Origin: JAKACA01 sp050010115
Lineage (GTDB): Bacteria > Actinomycetota > Acidimicrobiia > Acidimicrobiales > Bog-793
Length of the DNA stretch: 64,000 bases
Direction: 5' to 3'
Assembly: GCA_050010115.1 (NCBI GenBank)
Contig: JBEKLQ010000001.1
Span: 75,766 to 139,765, forward strand
Of the stretch, positions 1-6,996 are shown in pieces. The notes beneath the pieces are model-generated. The model searched no databases. It saw nothing but the letters and a program-made list of their open reading frames with translations, and was not told the DNA's origin. The translations under genes and the position numbers were made by a program. Every line of letters begins with the position of its first letter. The stretch's first letter is position 1.

Positions 1-98
1 ACATCACCGAGTCCATGGTCGGTCACAAGCTCGGCGAGTTCGCGCCGACGCGCACATTCCGCTACCACGCCGGCCAAGAGCGGGCAGGGAGGCGCTGA
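1..98 (+). CDS. rpsS: 30S ribosomal protein S19, C-terminal part (partial)
   Basis: The frame reads through from the left edge and ends in TGA at 96-98. It encodes a basic tail beginning ITESMVGHKLGEFAPTRTF, the conserved S19 C-terminus that binds 16S rRNA in the head of the 30S subunit. Only the last 31 residues are in the window; the start lies upstream. rplV begins one base after the stop, as expected for the S10 operon order rpsS-rplV-rpsC. Identity is firm despite the short length because motif and position agree. Confidence 0.95.
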   Translation, partial: ITESMVGHKLGEFAPTRTFRYHAGQERAGRR

Positions 99-99
99 C

Positions 100-870
100 G
101 TGACTGCGACCAAGACAAACGAGCGTCCCGGCACGCGGGCGGTGCTGCGTCACTCGCGCATGTCCGCTTACAAGGCGCGGGAGGTCCTGAACCTCATCCG
201 CGGCCAGGACTTCCAGCGGGCGACGGAGATCCTCGAGTACTGCGACCGTGGCGCTGCCGAGGTGATCGGCAAGCTGCTCAATTCCGCAGCTGCCAACGCC
301 CGCCACAACGACGGCCTCGAGCCATCCGAGATGTTCGTGTCGGCGTGCTACGCCGACGAGGGCACGACGCTGAAGCGCTGGCGCCCGCGAGCCAGAGGCC
401 GGGCGACGAGGATCCGCAAGCGCACCTGCCACATCACCGTGATCCTGTCCCGGCTGCCGGAAGATGAGATCGCGCGTCGCCGCGCTCGCGTCGTGGCCGA
501 GCAGGCTGACCGCCGCGCCCGCCGTGTTGCCGGTGGCCGTCGCCGGGCACGTGCCGGTGCGGCAGCTGACAGCACGCGCGCCGAGGGTGAGGTCACCGAC
601 GAGACCAAGGCATCCAGCGAGGCGCTGGCAGCGCTCTCGGCGGCACGCGCCATCGAGACGACCACGCACCACGCTGAGCTGGAAGCCGAAGCCGGGAGCG
701 CCATCAACCTCGAAGCCGACGAGGAAGTCGACGAGGAAGTCGACGAGGAAGTCGACGACACCACCGACGAGTCCGCCGAGACAGACGACTCCACTGAGAC
801 GGTGGCGGAGACAAGCGACGACGAGGACGACGGCGCTCCGACCAGCGACCAGCCGGACGAGGAGAACTGA
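100..870 (+). CDS. rplV: 50S ribosomal protein L22 with long acidic C-terminal extension
   Basis: The L22 core occupies about residues 13-118, with the conserved RHSRMSAYKAREVLNLIRG start and the basic loop KRWRPRARGRATRIRK that reaches into the 50S exit tunnel. Bacterial L22 is usually 110-120 residues; this protein has 256. The extra tail is first Arg/Ala-rich, then strongly acidic, with three tandem EEVD units (12-bp DNA repeat near 718-756) and many D/E/T/S residues, so it is probably disordered. The GTG start sits 1 bp after rpsS. The stop overlaps the rpsC start by one base. Extended L22 proteins are known in other actinobacteria; the length here is notable. Confidence 0.97.
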   Translation: MTATKTNERPGTRAVLRHSRMSAYKAREVLNLIRGQDFQRATEILEYCDRGAAEVIGKLLNSAAANARHNDGLEPSEMFVSACYADEGTTLKRWRPRARGRATRIRKRTCHITVILSRLPEDEIARRRARVVAEQADRRARRVAGGRRRARAGAAADSTRAEGEVTDETKASSEALAALSAARAIETTTHHAELEAEAGSAINLEADEEVDEEVDEEVDDTTDESAETDDSTETVAETSDDEDDGAPTSDQPDEEN

Positions 871-1826
871 TGGGCCAGAAGGTCAATCCGTACGGTTTCC
901 GCCTTGGCGTGACGACCGACTGGAAGTCGCGGTGGTTCGACGACCGCAACTACCAGGACGCCGTCATCGAGGACTGGCATATACGCGACTACCTCATGGG
1001 CCAGCTCGAAGCTGCGGCCGTGAGTCGCATCGAGATCGAGCGCACCCGTGACCGCTTGCGAGTGGACGTGCACACGGCGCGCCCGGGCATCGTCATCGGC
1101 CGTCGCGGCGCCGAGGCGGACCGCCTCCGCCGCCAGCTCGGCCGGATCACGCACAACGCCAACGTTCAGCTCAACATCCAGGAGATCAAGCAGCCCGAGC
1201 TCGAAGCGGCCTTGATCGCCCAGGGGATCGCGGACCAGCTCGCTCGACGGATCAGTTTCCGCCGGGCGATGAAGCGTGCGATCCAGACGGTGCAGAAGGC
1301 CGGCGCCCAGGGCGTGCGTGTCCAATGCTCCGGCCGTCTCGGCGGATCGGAGATGGCCCGCAAGGAGTCCTACCGCGAAGGTCGGGTGCCGTTGCACACC
1401 TTGAGGGCGGACATCGACTACGGGTTTCGTGAGGCGAAGACCACGACCGGCCGGGTCGGCGTGAAGGTCTGGATCTACAAGGGCGACATCCTCCCGTACA
1501 AGACGTCGGTCGAGGACAAGATCTCCCGCGAGGCTGCCATGGCAGTCGGCGAGACCTCGGGCCAGGGCCGCCCGCGCCGTATCGTGAGCGCTGGCGGTGG
1601 CCGCCGGCGCCCCGAGCTCGGCGAGCCAGGCTCGGTCCCTGAGCCCAGTGAGGTCCAGCCGGAGGCCGTGGTCCCCGAGGCGCCGGAGGCGGTGGTTGCC
1701 GCCTCCTTGCCAGGTGCGGCCGGGGGCGACGAAGCGCTCGAGCGGCTCCTCGCCGAGGAGGAGGAGATCGAGCGGCGCACACGTGAGCACCACGACGTGC
1801 CGCACTTCCGCAGGGAGAACGACTGA
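870..1826 (+). CDS. rpsC: 30S ribosomal protein S3 with C-terminal extension
   Basis: The protein begins MGQKVNPYGFRLG, the S3 signature, and carries a KH-type RNA-binding loop VIGRRG at residues 75-80 followed by the S3 C-terminal domain (KVWIYKGDI). S3 forms part of the mRNA entry channel of the 30S subunit. At 318 residues it is longer than the usual 210-275. The surplus, after about residue 225, is rich in Pro, Glu, Val and Arg and ends in a charged segment. ATG overlaps the rplV stop (TGATG) and the stop overlaps rplP in the same way, which suggests translational coupling. Confidence 0.97.
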   Translation: MGQKVNPYGFRLGVTTDWKSRWFDDRNYQDAVIEDWHIRDYLMGQLEAAAVSRIEIERTRDRLRVDVHTARPGIVIGRRGAEADRLRRQLGRITHNANVQLNIQEIKQPELEAALIAQGIADQLARRISFRRAMKRAIQTVQKAGAQGVRVQCSGRLGGSEMARKESYREGRVPLHTLRADIDYGFREAKTTTGRVGVKVWIYKGDILPYKTSVEDKISREAAMAVGETSGQGRPRRIVSAGGGRRRPELGEPGSVPEPSEVQPEAVVPEAPEAVVAASLPGAAGGDEALERLLAEEEEIERRTREHHDVPHFRREND

Positions 1827-2263
1827 TGTTGATGCCCCGGAAGACCAAGCATCGCAAGCAGCAGCGGGGCCGCCTGACGGGCATGACCAAAGGTGGCGAG
1901 TCGATCACCTTCGGCGACTACGGCATCCAGGCGCTCGAGCCTGCGTGGGTCACCGCCCGCCAGATCGAGGCCGCTCGTATCGCCATGACCCGCCACGTCC
2001 GTCGTGGCGGAAAGGTGTGGATCCGGGTGTTCCCGGACAAGCCGGTCACGCAGAAACCCGCCGAGACACGCATGGGCTCAGGCAAGGGGAACCCCGAGCA
2101 CTGGGTGGCAGTCGTCCGCCCGGGCCGGATCCTCTTCGAGCTCTCGGGCGTCGACGAGGCGCTTGCTCGAGGTGCCATGGAGCGGGCGATCCAGAAGCTG
2201 CCGATGAAGGCTCGCTTCATCTGCCGGCCCGGGGTCGGCTCGACTCCGGAGGTGCAGGTCTGA
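1826..2263 (+). CDS. rplP: 50S ribosomal protein L16
   Basis: At 145 residues this is of normal L16 length. The conserved start MLMPRKTKHRKQQRGR is present, as are the internal RPGRILFELSGV and the MKARFICRPG segment near the end. L16 sits near the peptidyl-transferase centre and the A-site tRNA elbow. A second in-frame ATG two codons downstream (1832) could also serve, but the TGATG overlap with rpsC favours 1826. It lies in the conserved order rpsC-rplP-rpmC. Confidence 0.98.
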   Translation: MLMPRKTKHRKQQRGRLTGMTKGGESITFGDYGIQALEPAWVTARQIEAARIAMTRHVRRGGKVWIRVFPDKPVTQKPAETRMGSGKGNPEHWVAVVRPGRILFELSGVDEALARGAMERAIQKLPMKARFICRPGVGSTPEVQV

Positions 2264-2526
2264 TGACGACTGCAAACGAGATCCGCGAGCTGGACGACGA
2301 CGAGCTCGAGAACCGATTGATCAACGCCCGCAAGGAGCTGTTCAACCTGCGCTTCCAAGCCGCCACCGGCAGGCTCGACAACTCGGCCCGAGTGGGCGAG
2401 GTCCGTCGGGAGATCGCCCGGTTACTTACCGTGCTGCGCCAGCGCGAGGCAGGGATCAGCGTGGCGGCAGCAGTAGGGACAGCCCAGCGTGGCGGCCGTC
2501 GCCGTCGCCGGGACGAGGAGGACTGA
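2263..2526 (+). CDS. rpmC: 50S ribosomal protein L29
   Basis: This 87-residue protein starts at the ATG overlapping the rplP TGA. It carries the L29 helical-hairpin signature ELDDDELENRLINARKELFNLRFQ and VRREIARLLTVLRQRE. The typical family length is 60-75, so there is a short basic tail (GGRRRRRDEED). L29 lies at the exit of the 50S tunnel near L23, where trigger factor and SRP dock. The open frame extends much further upstream, but only this start matches the family and the operon spacing. Confidence 0.97.
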   Translation: MTTANEIRELDDDELENRLINARKELFNLRFQAATGRLDNSARVGEVRREIARLLTVLRQREAGISVAAAVGTAQRGGRRRRRDEED

Positions 2527-2891
2527 TGGCCGAGAACGAGACCACCGAGGCCGGCGAGGCTGGCGGCACCGCCGCGGCCGCCACCACATCGGCGCCCGCC
2601 ACTGCGGAGGCTGCTGAGGCTGTCGAGGCTGCTGCGTCCCGGGAGAACCGCCGCAAGGTCCGTGAGGGCATCGTGGTGTCGACGGCGATGGAGAAGACGG
2701 CCGTGGTCGCCGTGACCGAGCGTGTGCGGCACCGCCGCTACGCCAAGACCGTGCAGCGCACCCGCAAGCTCTACGTGCACGACGAGGAGAACGAAGCCGC
2801 CAACGGCGACCGCGTCCGGGTGGCGGAGACGCGTCCGTACTCGAAGTCGAAGCGCTGGCGCCTGGTCGCGGTCCTGGAGCGTGCCCGATGA
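2526..2891 (+). CDS. rpsQ: 30S ribosomal protein S17 with Ala-rich N-terminal extension
   Basis: The S17 OB-fold begins near residue 40 (ENRRKVREGIVVSTAMEKTAVV). It contains the signature RRYAKTVQRTRKLYVHDE and GDRVRVAETRPYSKSKRWRLV. About 38 residues rich in Ala, Thr and Glu precede the fold, giving 121 residues against the usual 80-90. The extension is compositionally simple and probably disordered. The ATG overlaps the rpmC stop, and no better internal start precedes the core, so the long start is kept. S17 is a primary 16S-binding protein. Confidence 0.96.
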   Translation: MAENETTEAGEAGGTAAAATTSAPATAEAAEAVEAAASRENRRKVREGIVVSTAMEKTAVVAVTERVRHRRYAKTVQRTRKLYVHDEENEAANGDRVRVAETRPYSKSKRWRLVAVLERAR

Positions 2892-3256
2892 TCCAGCAGG
2901 AGTCACGGCTCCGGGTCGCCGACAACTCCGGGGCCAAGGAAGTCCTCTGCATCAAGGTGCTCGGTGGCTCACGCCGCCGGTACGCCCGGATCGGCGACGT
3001 GTTCATCGCCACGGTGAAGGACGCCGTACCGGGTGCAGCGGTGAAGAAGGGCGATGTCGTCCGCTGCGTCGTCGTGCGCACCAAGAAGGAGAACCGGCGG
3101 CCTGATGGCAGCTACATACGTTTTGACGAGAACGCCGCCGTTCTCATCAACGACCAGCTCCAGCCGAGGGGTACCCGAATCTTCGGGCCCGTCGGCCGTG
3201 AGCTGCGCGAGAAGCGATTCATGAGGATCGTGTCACTCGCTCCGGAGGTGATCTGA
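2888..3256 (+). CDS. rplN: 50S ribosomal protein L14
   Basis: At 122 residues it is the standard L14 length. The opening MIQQESRLRVADNSGAKEV and the motif RPDGSYIRFDENAAVLIN are nearly invariant in the family. L14 contacts 23S rRNA and the 30S subunit at the intersubunit bridge. The start overlaps rpsQ by 4 bp (ATGA). rplX begins on the base after the stop, which makes this the start of the spc-type cluster in its canonical order. Confidence 0.98.
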   Translation: MIQQESRLRVADNSGAKEVLCIKVLGGSRRRYARIGDVFIATVKDAVPGAAVKKGDVVRCVVVRTKKENRRPDGSYIRFDENAAVLINDQLQPRGTRIFGPVGRELREKRFMRIVSLAPEVI

Positions 3257-3562
3257 ATGCGAATCCGTAAGGGCGACCGAGTGCAGGTACTGCAGGGCAA
3301 GGATCGCGGGCGGTCCGGCGAAGTCATGCGGGCGATCCCGAGCGAGAACAAGGTGATCGTGGAGGGCGTGAACATCCACAAGCGGCACCAGCGCCCACGC
3401 CGCGGCACCATGCAGGGCGGCATCATCGACAAGGACATGCCGATGCATGTCGCCTCGGTGGCGATCATCTGCTCGAGCTGCGGCCCCACGCGCATCGGCT
3501 ACCGGCAGGACGAGCAGGGTCGCAAGCTGCGCGTCTGCCGGAAGTGCGGGGGTGACCTGTGA
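3257..3562 (+). CDS. rplX: 50S ribosomal protein L24
   Basis: This 101-residue protein has an N-terminal KOW motif (KGDRVQVLQGKDRGRSGEV) and the L24 signature EGVNIHKRHQRP. It also has a C-terminal CSSCGPTRIGYR...CRKCG segment, a possible zinc-binding pair seen in some long L24 proteins. L24 is an assembly initiator of the 50S subunit. It overlaps rplE by 4 bp (GTGA), which suggests coupled translation. Confidence 0.97.
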   Translation: MRIRKGDRVQVLQGKDRGRSGEVMRAIPSENKVIVEGVNIHKRHQRPRRGTMQGGIIDKDMPMHVASVAIICSSCGPTRIGYRQDEQGRKLRVCRKCGGDL

Positions 3563-4140
3563 GCCCCGAAGCGGCCGGCACCGTGGCCACGCGGCCGCGC
3601 CTCCGGGCACGCTACGACGCCGAGATTCGCGACCAGCTGCGGACACAGCTCGGGCTCTCCAACATCATGGAGGTCCCACGCCTCGAGAAGATCGTGATCA
3701 ACATGGGCGTCGGACGTGCCACTCAGCAGCAGTCGCTGCTCGATGGCGCTGTCCGGGACCTGTCGGCGATCGCCGGCCAGAAACCGGTCGTCACCAAAGC
3801 ACGCAAGTCCATCGCCGGGTTCAAGCTCCGCCAGGGCAATGCCATCGGTTGCATGGTGACGCTGCGGGGCGACCGCATGTGGGAGTTCCTCGACCGGCTC
3901 ATCAGCCTGTCGATCCCGCGGATCCGTGACTTCCGGGGCCTGTCGCCCCGGAGTTTCGACGGGCACGGCAACTACACGTTCGGTGTTACCGAGCAGCTGA
4001 TCTTCCCGGAGATCAACTACGACAAGATCGATTCGACCCGCGGGATGGACATCTCGATCGTGACGTCCGCCCGCACCGACGACGAAGGCCGTGCGTTGCT
4101 CATGGCCTTCGGATTCCCATTCCGACGCGAAGGGCAGTAA
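3559..4140 (+). CDS. rplE: 50S ribosomal protein L5
   Basis: At 193 residues this is normal for actinobacterial L5. The signatures are LEKIVINMGVG, KPVVTKARKSIAGFKLR, RDFRGLSPRSFDGHGNY and the C-terminal EGRALLMAFGFPF. L5 binds 5S rRNA and forms the central-protuberance contact with P-site tRNA and S13. The GTG start overlaps rplX by 4 bp. A short N-terminal segment (SPEAAGTVATRPR) precedes the core and is unremarkable. Confidence 0.98.
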   Translation: MSPEAAGTVATRPRLRARYDAEIRDQLRTQLGLSNIMEVPRLEKIVINMGVGRATQQQSLLDGAVRDLSAIAGQKPVVTKARKSIAGFKLRQGNAIGCMVTLRGDRMWEFLDRLISLSIPRIRDFRGLSPRSFDGHGNYTFGVTEQLIFPEINYDKIDSTRGMDISIVTSARTDDEGRALLMAFGFPFRREGQ

Positions 4141-4146
4141 GCGGGT

Positions 4147-4332
4147 ATGGCCAAGAAGGCACTGATCCAAAAACAGCAGCGGACCCCGAAGTTCAAGGTT
4201 CGCGCCTACTCGCGCTGCCGGCGCTGCGGCCGGCCGAAAGCGGTCTACCGCAAGTTCGGCCTGTGCCGCATCTGCCTGCGGGAGCTCGTGCACGCCGGCG
4301 AAGTGCCCGGTGTCACCAAGGCGAGCTGGTGA
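4147..4332 (+). CDS. rpsZ: 30S ribosomal protein S14, zinc-binding type
   Basis: This 61-residue protein has two CxxC pairs: C24/C27 in SRCRRCGRP and C40/C43 in LCRICLREL. These mark the short zinc-dependent (type Z, C+) form of S14. The sequence MAKKALIQKQQRTPKFKVRA is characteristic. It lies between rplE and rpsH as in most Gram-positive spc operons. Some actinobacteria carry a second, zinc-free S14 elsewhere that replaces it under zinc limitation; none is visible here. Confidence 0.97.
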   Translation: MAKKALIQKQQRTPKFKVRAYSRCRRCGRPKAVYRKFGLCRICLRELVHAGEVPGVTKASW

Positions 4333-4348
4333 GAGGAGGCGATCGACG

Positions 4349-4753
4349 ATGACCATGACTGACCCGATCGCGGACATGCTGACGCGCGTTCGCAACGCCA
4401 ACGTCGCCATGCATGACACCGTGCGCATGCCGAGCTCGAAGTTGAAGGAGTCCCTCGCCGTGATACTCGAGCGTGAGGGGTACATCGCGGGCTTTGAGAT
4501 CCGCGACGACCCGAAGCGCCCCGGGCGGGAGCTCGAGATCACCCTCAAGTACACCGGTGAGCGTGACCGCGTCATCGGCGGGCTGAAGCGCGTCTCGAAG
4601 CCCGGCCTCCGTATCTATGTGCGGGCCGACCGGTTGCCTCGGGTGCTCGGAGGGCTCGGTGTTGCCGTGCTGTCGACGAGCCAGGGGCTGATGACCGACC
4701 GTGAGGCGCGCCACCACAAGGTCGGTGGCGAGGTGCTCTGTTATGTCTGGTGA
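4349..4753 (+). CDS. rpsH: 30S ribosomal protein S8
   Basis: The protein has 134 residues and starts MTMTDPIADMLTRVRNAN. The ATG at 4349 is preceded by a good Shine-Dalgarno (GAGAGGAGG near 4331-4339). The upstream in-frame start at 4310 lies inside rpsZ and is rejected. C-terminal signatures include GLRIYVRADRLPRVLGGLG and the conserved VGGEVLCYVW end. S8 is a primary 16S-binding protein and, in Escherichia coli, the translational repressor of the spc operon. Autoregulation here is possible but not shown by the sequence. Confidence 0.98.
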   Translation: MTMTDPIADMLTRVRNANVAMHDTVRMPSSKLKESLAVILEREGYIAGFEIRDDPKRPGRELEITLKYTGERDRVIGGLKRVSKPGLRIYVRADRLPRVLGGLGVAVLSTSQGLMTDREARHHKVGGEVLCYVW

Positions 4754-4762
4754 GGTGCGCTG

Positions 4763-5302
4763 ATGTCCCGCATCGGGAGAAACCCGATCCCCCTTCCCTC
4801 CGGCGTCGAAGTCACGCTGGCGGATCGGCGCGTCGTCGTGAAGGGCCCTCAGGGCCAGTTGCACCGCGACCTGCCGGGCGAGATCACGGTCCGACAACAG
4901 GACTCCACGCTCCTCGTCGAGCGGCCCGATGACCAGCGCCACAACCGGGCGCTGCATGGCCTCACGCGCTCGCTCGTCGCCAACATGGTGACGGGGGTGA
5001 CGGCGGGCTACTCGAAGGACCTGGAGATCGTGGGTGTCGGTTACCGCGCCACGGCGAAGGGACCGGAGCAGATCGAGTTGGCGCTCGGTTTCAGCCACTC
5101 GATCGTCGTCGACGCCCCACAGGGCATCTCGTTCGAGGTGCCGGCCCCGACGCGCATCACCGTGCGGGGCATCGACAAGGAGCTCGTCGGCCAAGTCGCC
5201 GCCGACATCCGCAAGATCCGCAAGCCGGAGCCCTACAAGGGCAAGGGCGTGCGGTACGCGGGCGAGGTCGTGCGCCGCAAGGCCGGGAAGGCAGCGAAGT
5301 AA
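4763..5302 (+). CDS. rplF: 50S ribosomal protein L6
   Basis: At 179 residues it is the typical L6 length. It opens MSRIGRNPIPLPSGVEV, and the second L6 domain ends with the signature PEPYKGKGVRYAGEVVRRKAGK. L6 lies near the sarcin-ricin loop and the factor-binding site of the 50S subunit. It follows rpsH after 9 bp and precedes rplR after 2 bp. Confidence 0.98.
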   Translation: MSRIGRNPIPLPSGVEVTLADRRVVVKGPQGQLHRDLPGEITVRQQDSTLLVERPDDQRHNRALHGLTRSLVANMVTGVTAGYSKDLEIVGVGYRATAKGPEQIELALGFSHSIVVDAPQGISFEVPAPTRITVRGIDKELVGQVAADIRKIRKPEPYKGKGVRYAGEVVRRKAGKAAK

Positions 5303-5304
5303 GC

Positions 5305-5667
5305 ATGGGCACGAAGACCCGAACTCACGAGCTGAAGGACCGCCGTCACCGGCGCGTTCGCAAGAAGGTCGCCGGCACGCCGGAGCGGCCCCGCCTTGCG
5401 GTGTTCCGCTCGAACCGCCACATCGTCGCCCAGCTGATCGACGACCGCGCCGGCACGACGCTGGCTGCGGCCTCGACCGTCGAGGCGGCGCTGCGCACCG
5501 GCGGGACCGGGAACGCCACGGCTGCGGCCGAGGTGGGCCGGCTCGTCGCCGAGCGCGCCCTGGCCAAAGGTGTCACGAAGGTCGTCTTCGACCGGGGTGG
5601 CGCCCGCTACCACGGTCGGGTCGCTGCGCTCGCTGCGGCCGCTCGCGAAGCCGGATTGGAGCTGTAA
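5305..5667 (+). CDS. rplR: 50S ribosomal protein L18
   Basis: This 120-residue protein has the 5S-rRNA-binding signature RRHRRVRKKVAGTPERPRLAVFRSNRHIVAQLIDD and the C-terminal KVVFDRGGARYHGRV. These segments place it firmly as L18, part of the central protuberance with L5. The stop TAA overlaps the rpsE ATG (TAATG). Confidence 0.98.
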   Translation: MGTKTRTHELKDRRHRRVRKKVAGTPERPRLAVFRSNRHIVAQLIDDRAGTTLAAASTVEAALRTGGTGNATAAAEVGRLVAERALAKGVTKVVFDRGGARYHGRVAALAAAAREAGLEL

Positions 5668-6218
5668 TGGCAGAGTCCCAGTACGAAGAGCGGACCATCA
5701 AGGTCAACCGTGTCGCGAAGGTCGTGAAGGGTGGCCGGCGTTTCTCGTTCACTGCCCTGATGGTGATCGGCGACGGCAACGGCCGGGTCGGCCTCGGCTA
5801 CGGCAAGGCCAAGGAAGCTGGTCTCGCCGTGCAAAAGGGCATCGACGAGGCCAAGAAGAACATGATCGACGTGCCGCTCGCCGGGACGACGATCACGCAC
5901 CCGATCATCGGTCGCGCCGGCGCCGGGCGGATCCTGCTCAAGCCCGCAGCCCCTGGTACCGGCGTCATCGCCGGCGGAGCAGCGCGCTCCATCTTGGAGA
6001 TGGCCGGTATCCGCGACGTCGTGGCGAAGTCGCTCGGGACATCGAACGCCATCAACGTGGCACACGCCACCGTGGCCGGCCTGAAAGCCCTGCGCCGGCC
6101 CGACGACGTCGCCCGCATGCGCGGCAAGACGCCCGAAGAGGTGACCCCGGCAGGCGTGCTGCGCGCCTACGAGGAGCGCCGCCGGCTCGGCCGCGCGGCC
6201 GCAGCGGTGGAGGGCTGA
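5667..6218 (+). CDS. rpsE: 30S ribosomal protein S5
   Basis: At 183 residues it is in the normal range. The S5 N-terminal double-stranded-RNA-binding domain is seen in VNRVAKVVKGGRRFSFTALMV and GDGNGRVGLGYGKAKE. The C-terminal domain contains GAARSILEMAGIRDVVAKSLGTSN. S5 helps maintain decoding fidelity and the mRNA entry site. The open frame extends far upstream through rplF and rplR, but the start at 5667, overlapping the rplR stop, is the only one consistent with the family. Confidence 0.98.
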   Translation: MAESQYEERTIKVNRVAKVVKGGRRFSFTALMVIGDGNGRVGLGYGKAKEAGLAVQKGIDEAKKNMIDVPLAGTTITHPIIGRAGAGRILLKPAAPGTGVIAGGAARSILEMAGIRDVVAKSLGTSNAINVAHATVAGLKALRRPDDVARMRGKTPEEVTPAGVLRAYEERRRLGRAAAAVEG

Positions 6219-6219
6219 C

Positions 6220-6429
6220 ATGGCCGATCTCATCGTCACCCAGGTCCGCTCGGCCATCGGCACCAAGCCGAAGCACCGCGGAACTCTTCGTGCCCTCGGG
6301 CTCGGGCGAATTGGCAAGTCGAACGTCTTGCCCGACCGGCCCGAGATCCGCGGCATGATCGCCCGCGTCCCTCACCTCGTGGAGGTCACCGAGGTGGGGG
6401 TGCCGAGCAGCTCCGCCGGAGAGGATTGA
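6220..6429 (+). CDS. rpmD: 50S ribosomal protein L30
   Basis: At 69 residues the length is standard. The L30 pattern is clear: LIVTQVRSAIGTKPKHRGTL, LGLGRIGKSNVLPD, and a C-terminal VPHLVEV. It lies between rpsE and rplO exactly as in other bacteria and is translated from an ATG 1 bp after the rpsE stop. A few Ser/Glu residues are added at the end. Confidence 0.97.
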   Translation: MADLIVTQVRSAIGTKPKHRGTLRALGLGRIGKSNVLPDRPEIRGMIARVPHLVEVTEVGVPSSSAGED

Positions 6430-6433
6430 AGTC

Positions 6434-6922
6434 ATGAAAGTTCACGATCTCGCTCCGGCCCCCGGGGCGCACAAGTCCAAGCGCCGCGTCGCCCGAGGCA
6501 TCGCCGGCAAGGGTGGCAAGACCGCAGGCCGCGGCACCAAGGGAGCGAAGGCTCGCGACACCGTGAAGCCTGGTTTTGAAGGTGGCCAGCTGCCGCTCAC
6601 CCAGCGGATCCCGAAGCTGCGCGGCTTTCAGAACCCGTTCCGGATCGAGTACAACGTCGTGAACCTCGACCAGCTCGACGCGCTAGACGACACCGAGGTG
6701 ACGCCGGAGAGCCTGAAGACCGCCGGCATCGTCCACCACAAGGGTCTGGTCAAGGTCCTCGGCGGCGGTGAGCTCCACCGGGCGGTGCGGGTCTCCGCGC
6801 ACGCCTTCTCCGAGACGGCGCGTTCGGCCATCGAGGCGGCCGGCGGCAGCGTCACGGTCGTGGCAAAGCCGTTCGGCGACCGGCGGCCACCTGCCAGGGG
6901 CAACGCACTCGCCAACCGCTAG
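6434..6922 (+). CDS. rplO: 50S ribosomal protein L15
   Basis: This 162-residue protein has the Gly/Lys-rich N-terminus typical of L15 (APGAHKSKRRVARGIAGKG, GRGTKGAKAR) and the core GFEGGQLPLTQRIPKLRGF. L15 is a late-assembly 50S protein. A 74-bp spacer separates it from secY. That spacer holds the palindrome CGCCCC-TT-GGGGCG (6966-6979), whose 2-nt loop is too short for a real terminator. Confidence 0.97.
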   Translation: MKVHDLAPAPGAHKSKRRVARGIAGKGGKTAGRGTKGAKARDTVKPGFEGGQLPLTQRIPKLRGFQNPFRIEYNVVNLDQLDALDDTEVTPESLKTAGIVHHKGLVKVLGGGELHRAVRVSAHAFSETARSAIEAAGGSVTVVAKPFGDRRPPARGNALANR

Positions 6923-6996
6923 GGTTTCCGGAGCGCCGAAGGGCACTTCGAGTCACTAACGACACCGCCCCTTGGGGCGACGCATGAGGAGAATGC

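Noticed and set aside
348..1805. A long minus-strand open frame over rplV and rpsC.
   Set aside because: It is antisense to two certain ribosomal genes and includes Ser runs that mirror the acidic repeat of L22.
6966..6979. Palindrome CGCCCCTTGGGGCG before secY as a terminator.
   Set aside because: The loop would be 2 nt, and readthrough into secY is expected for the spc operon.
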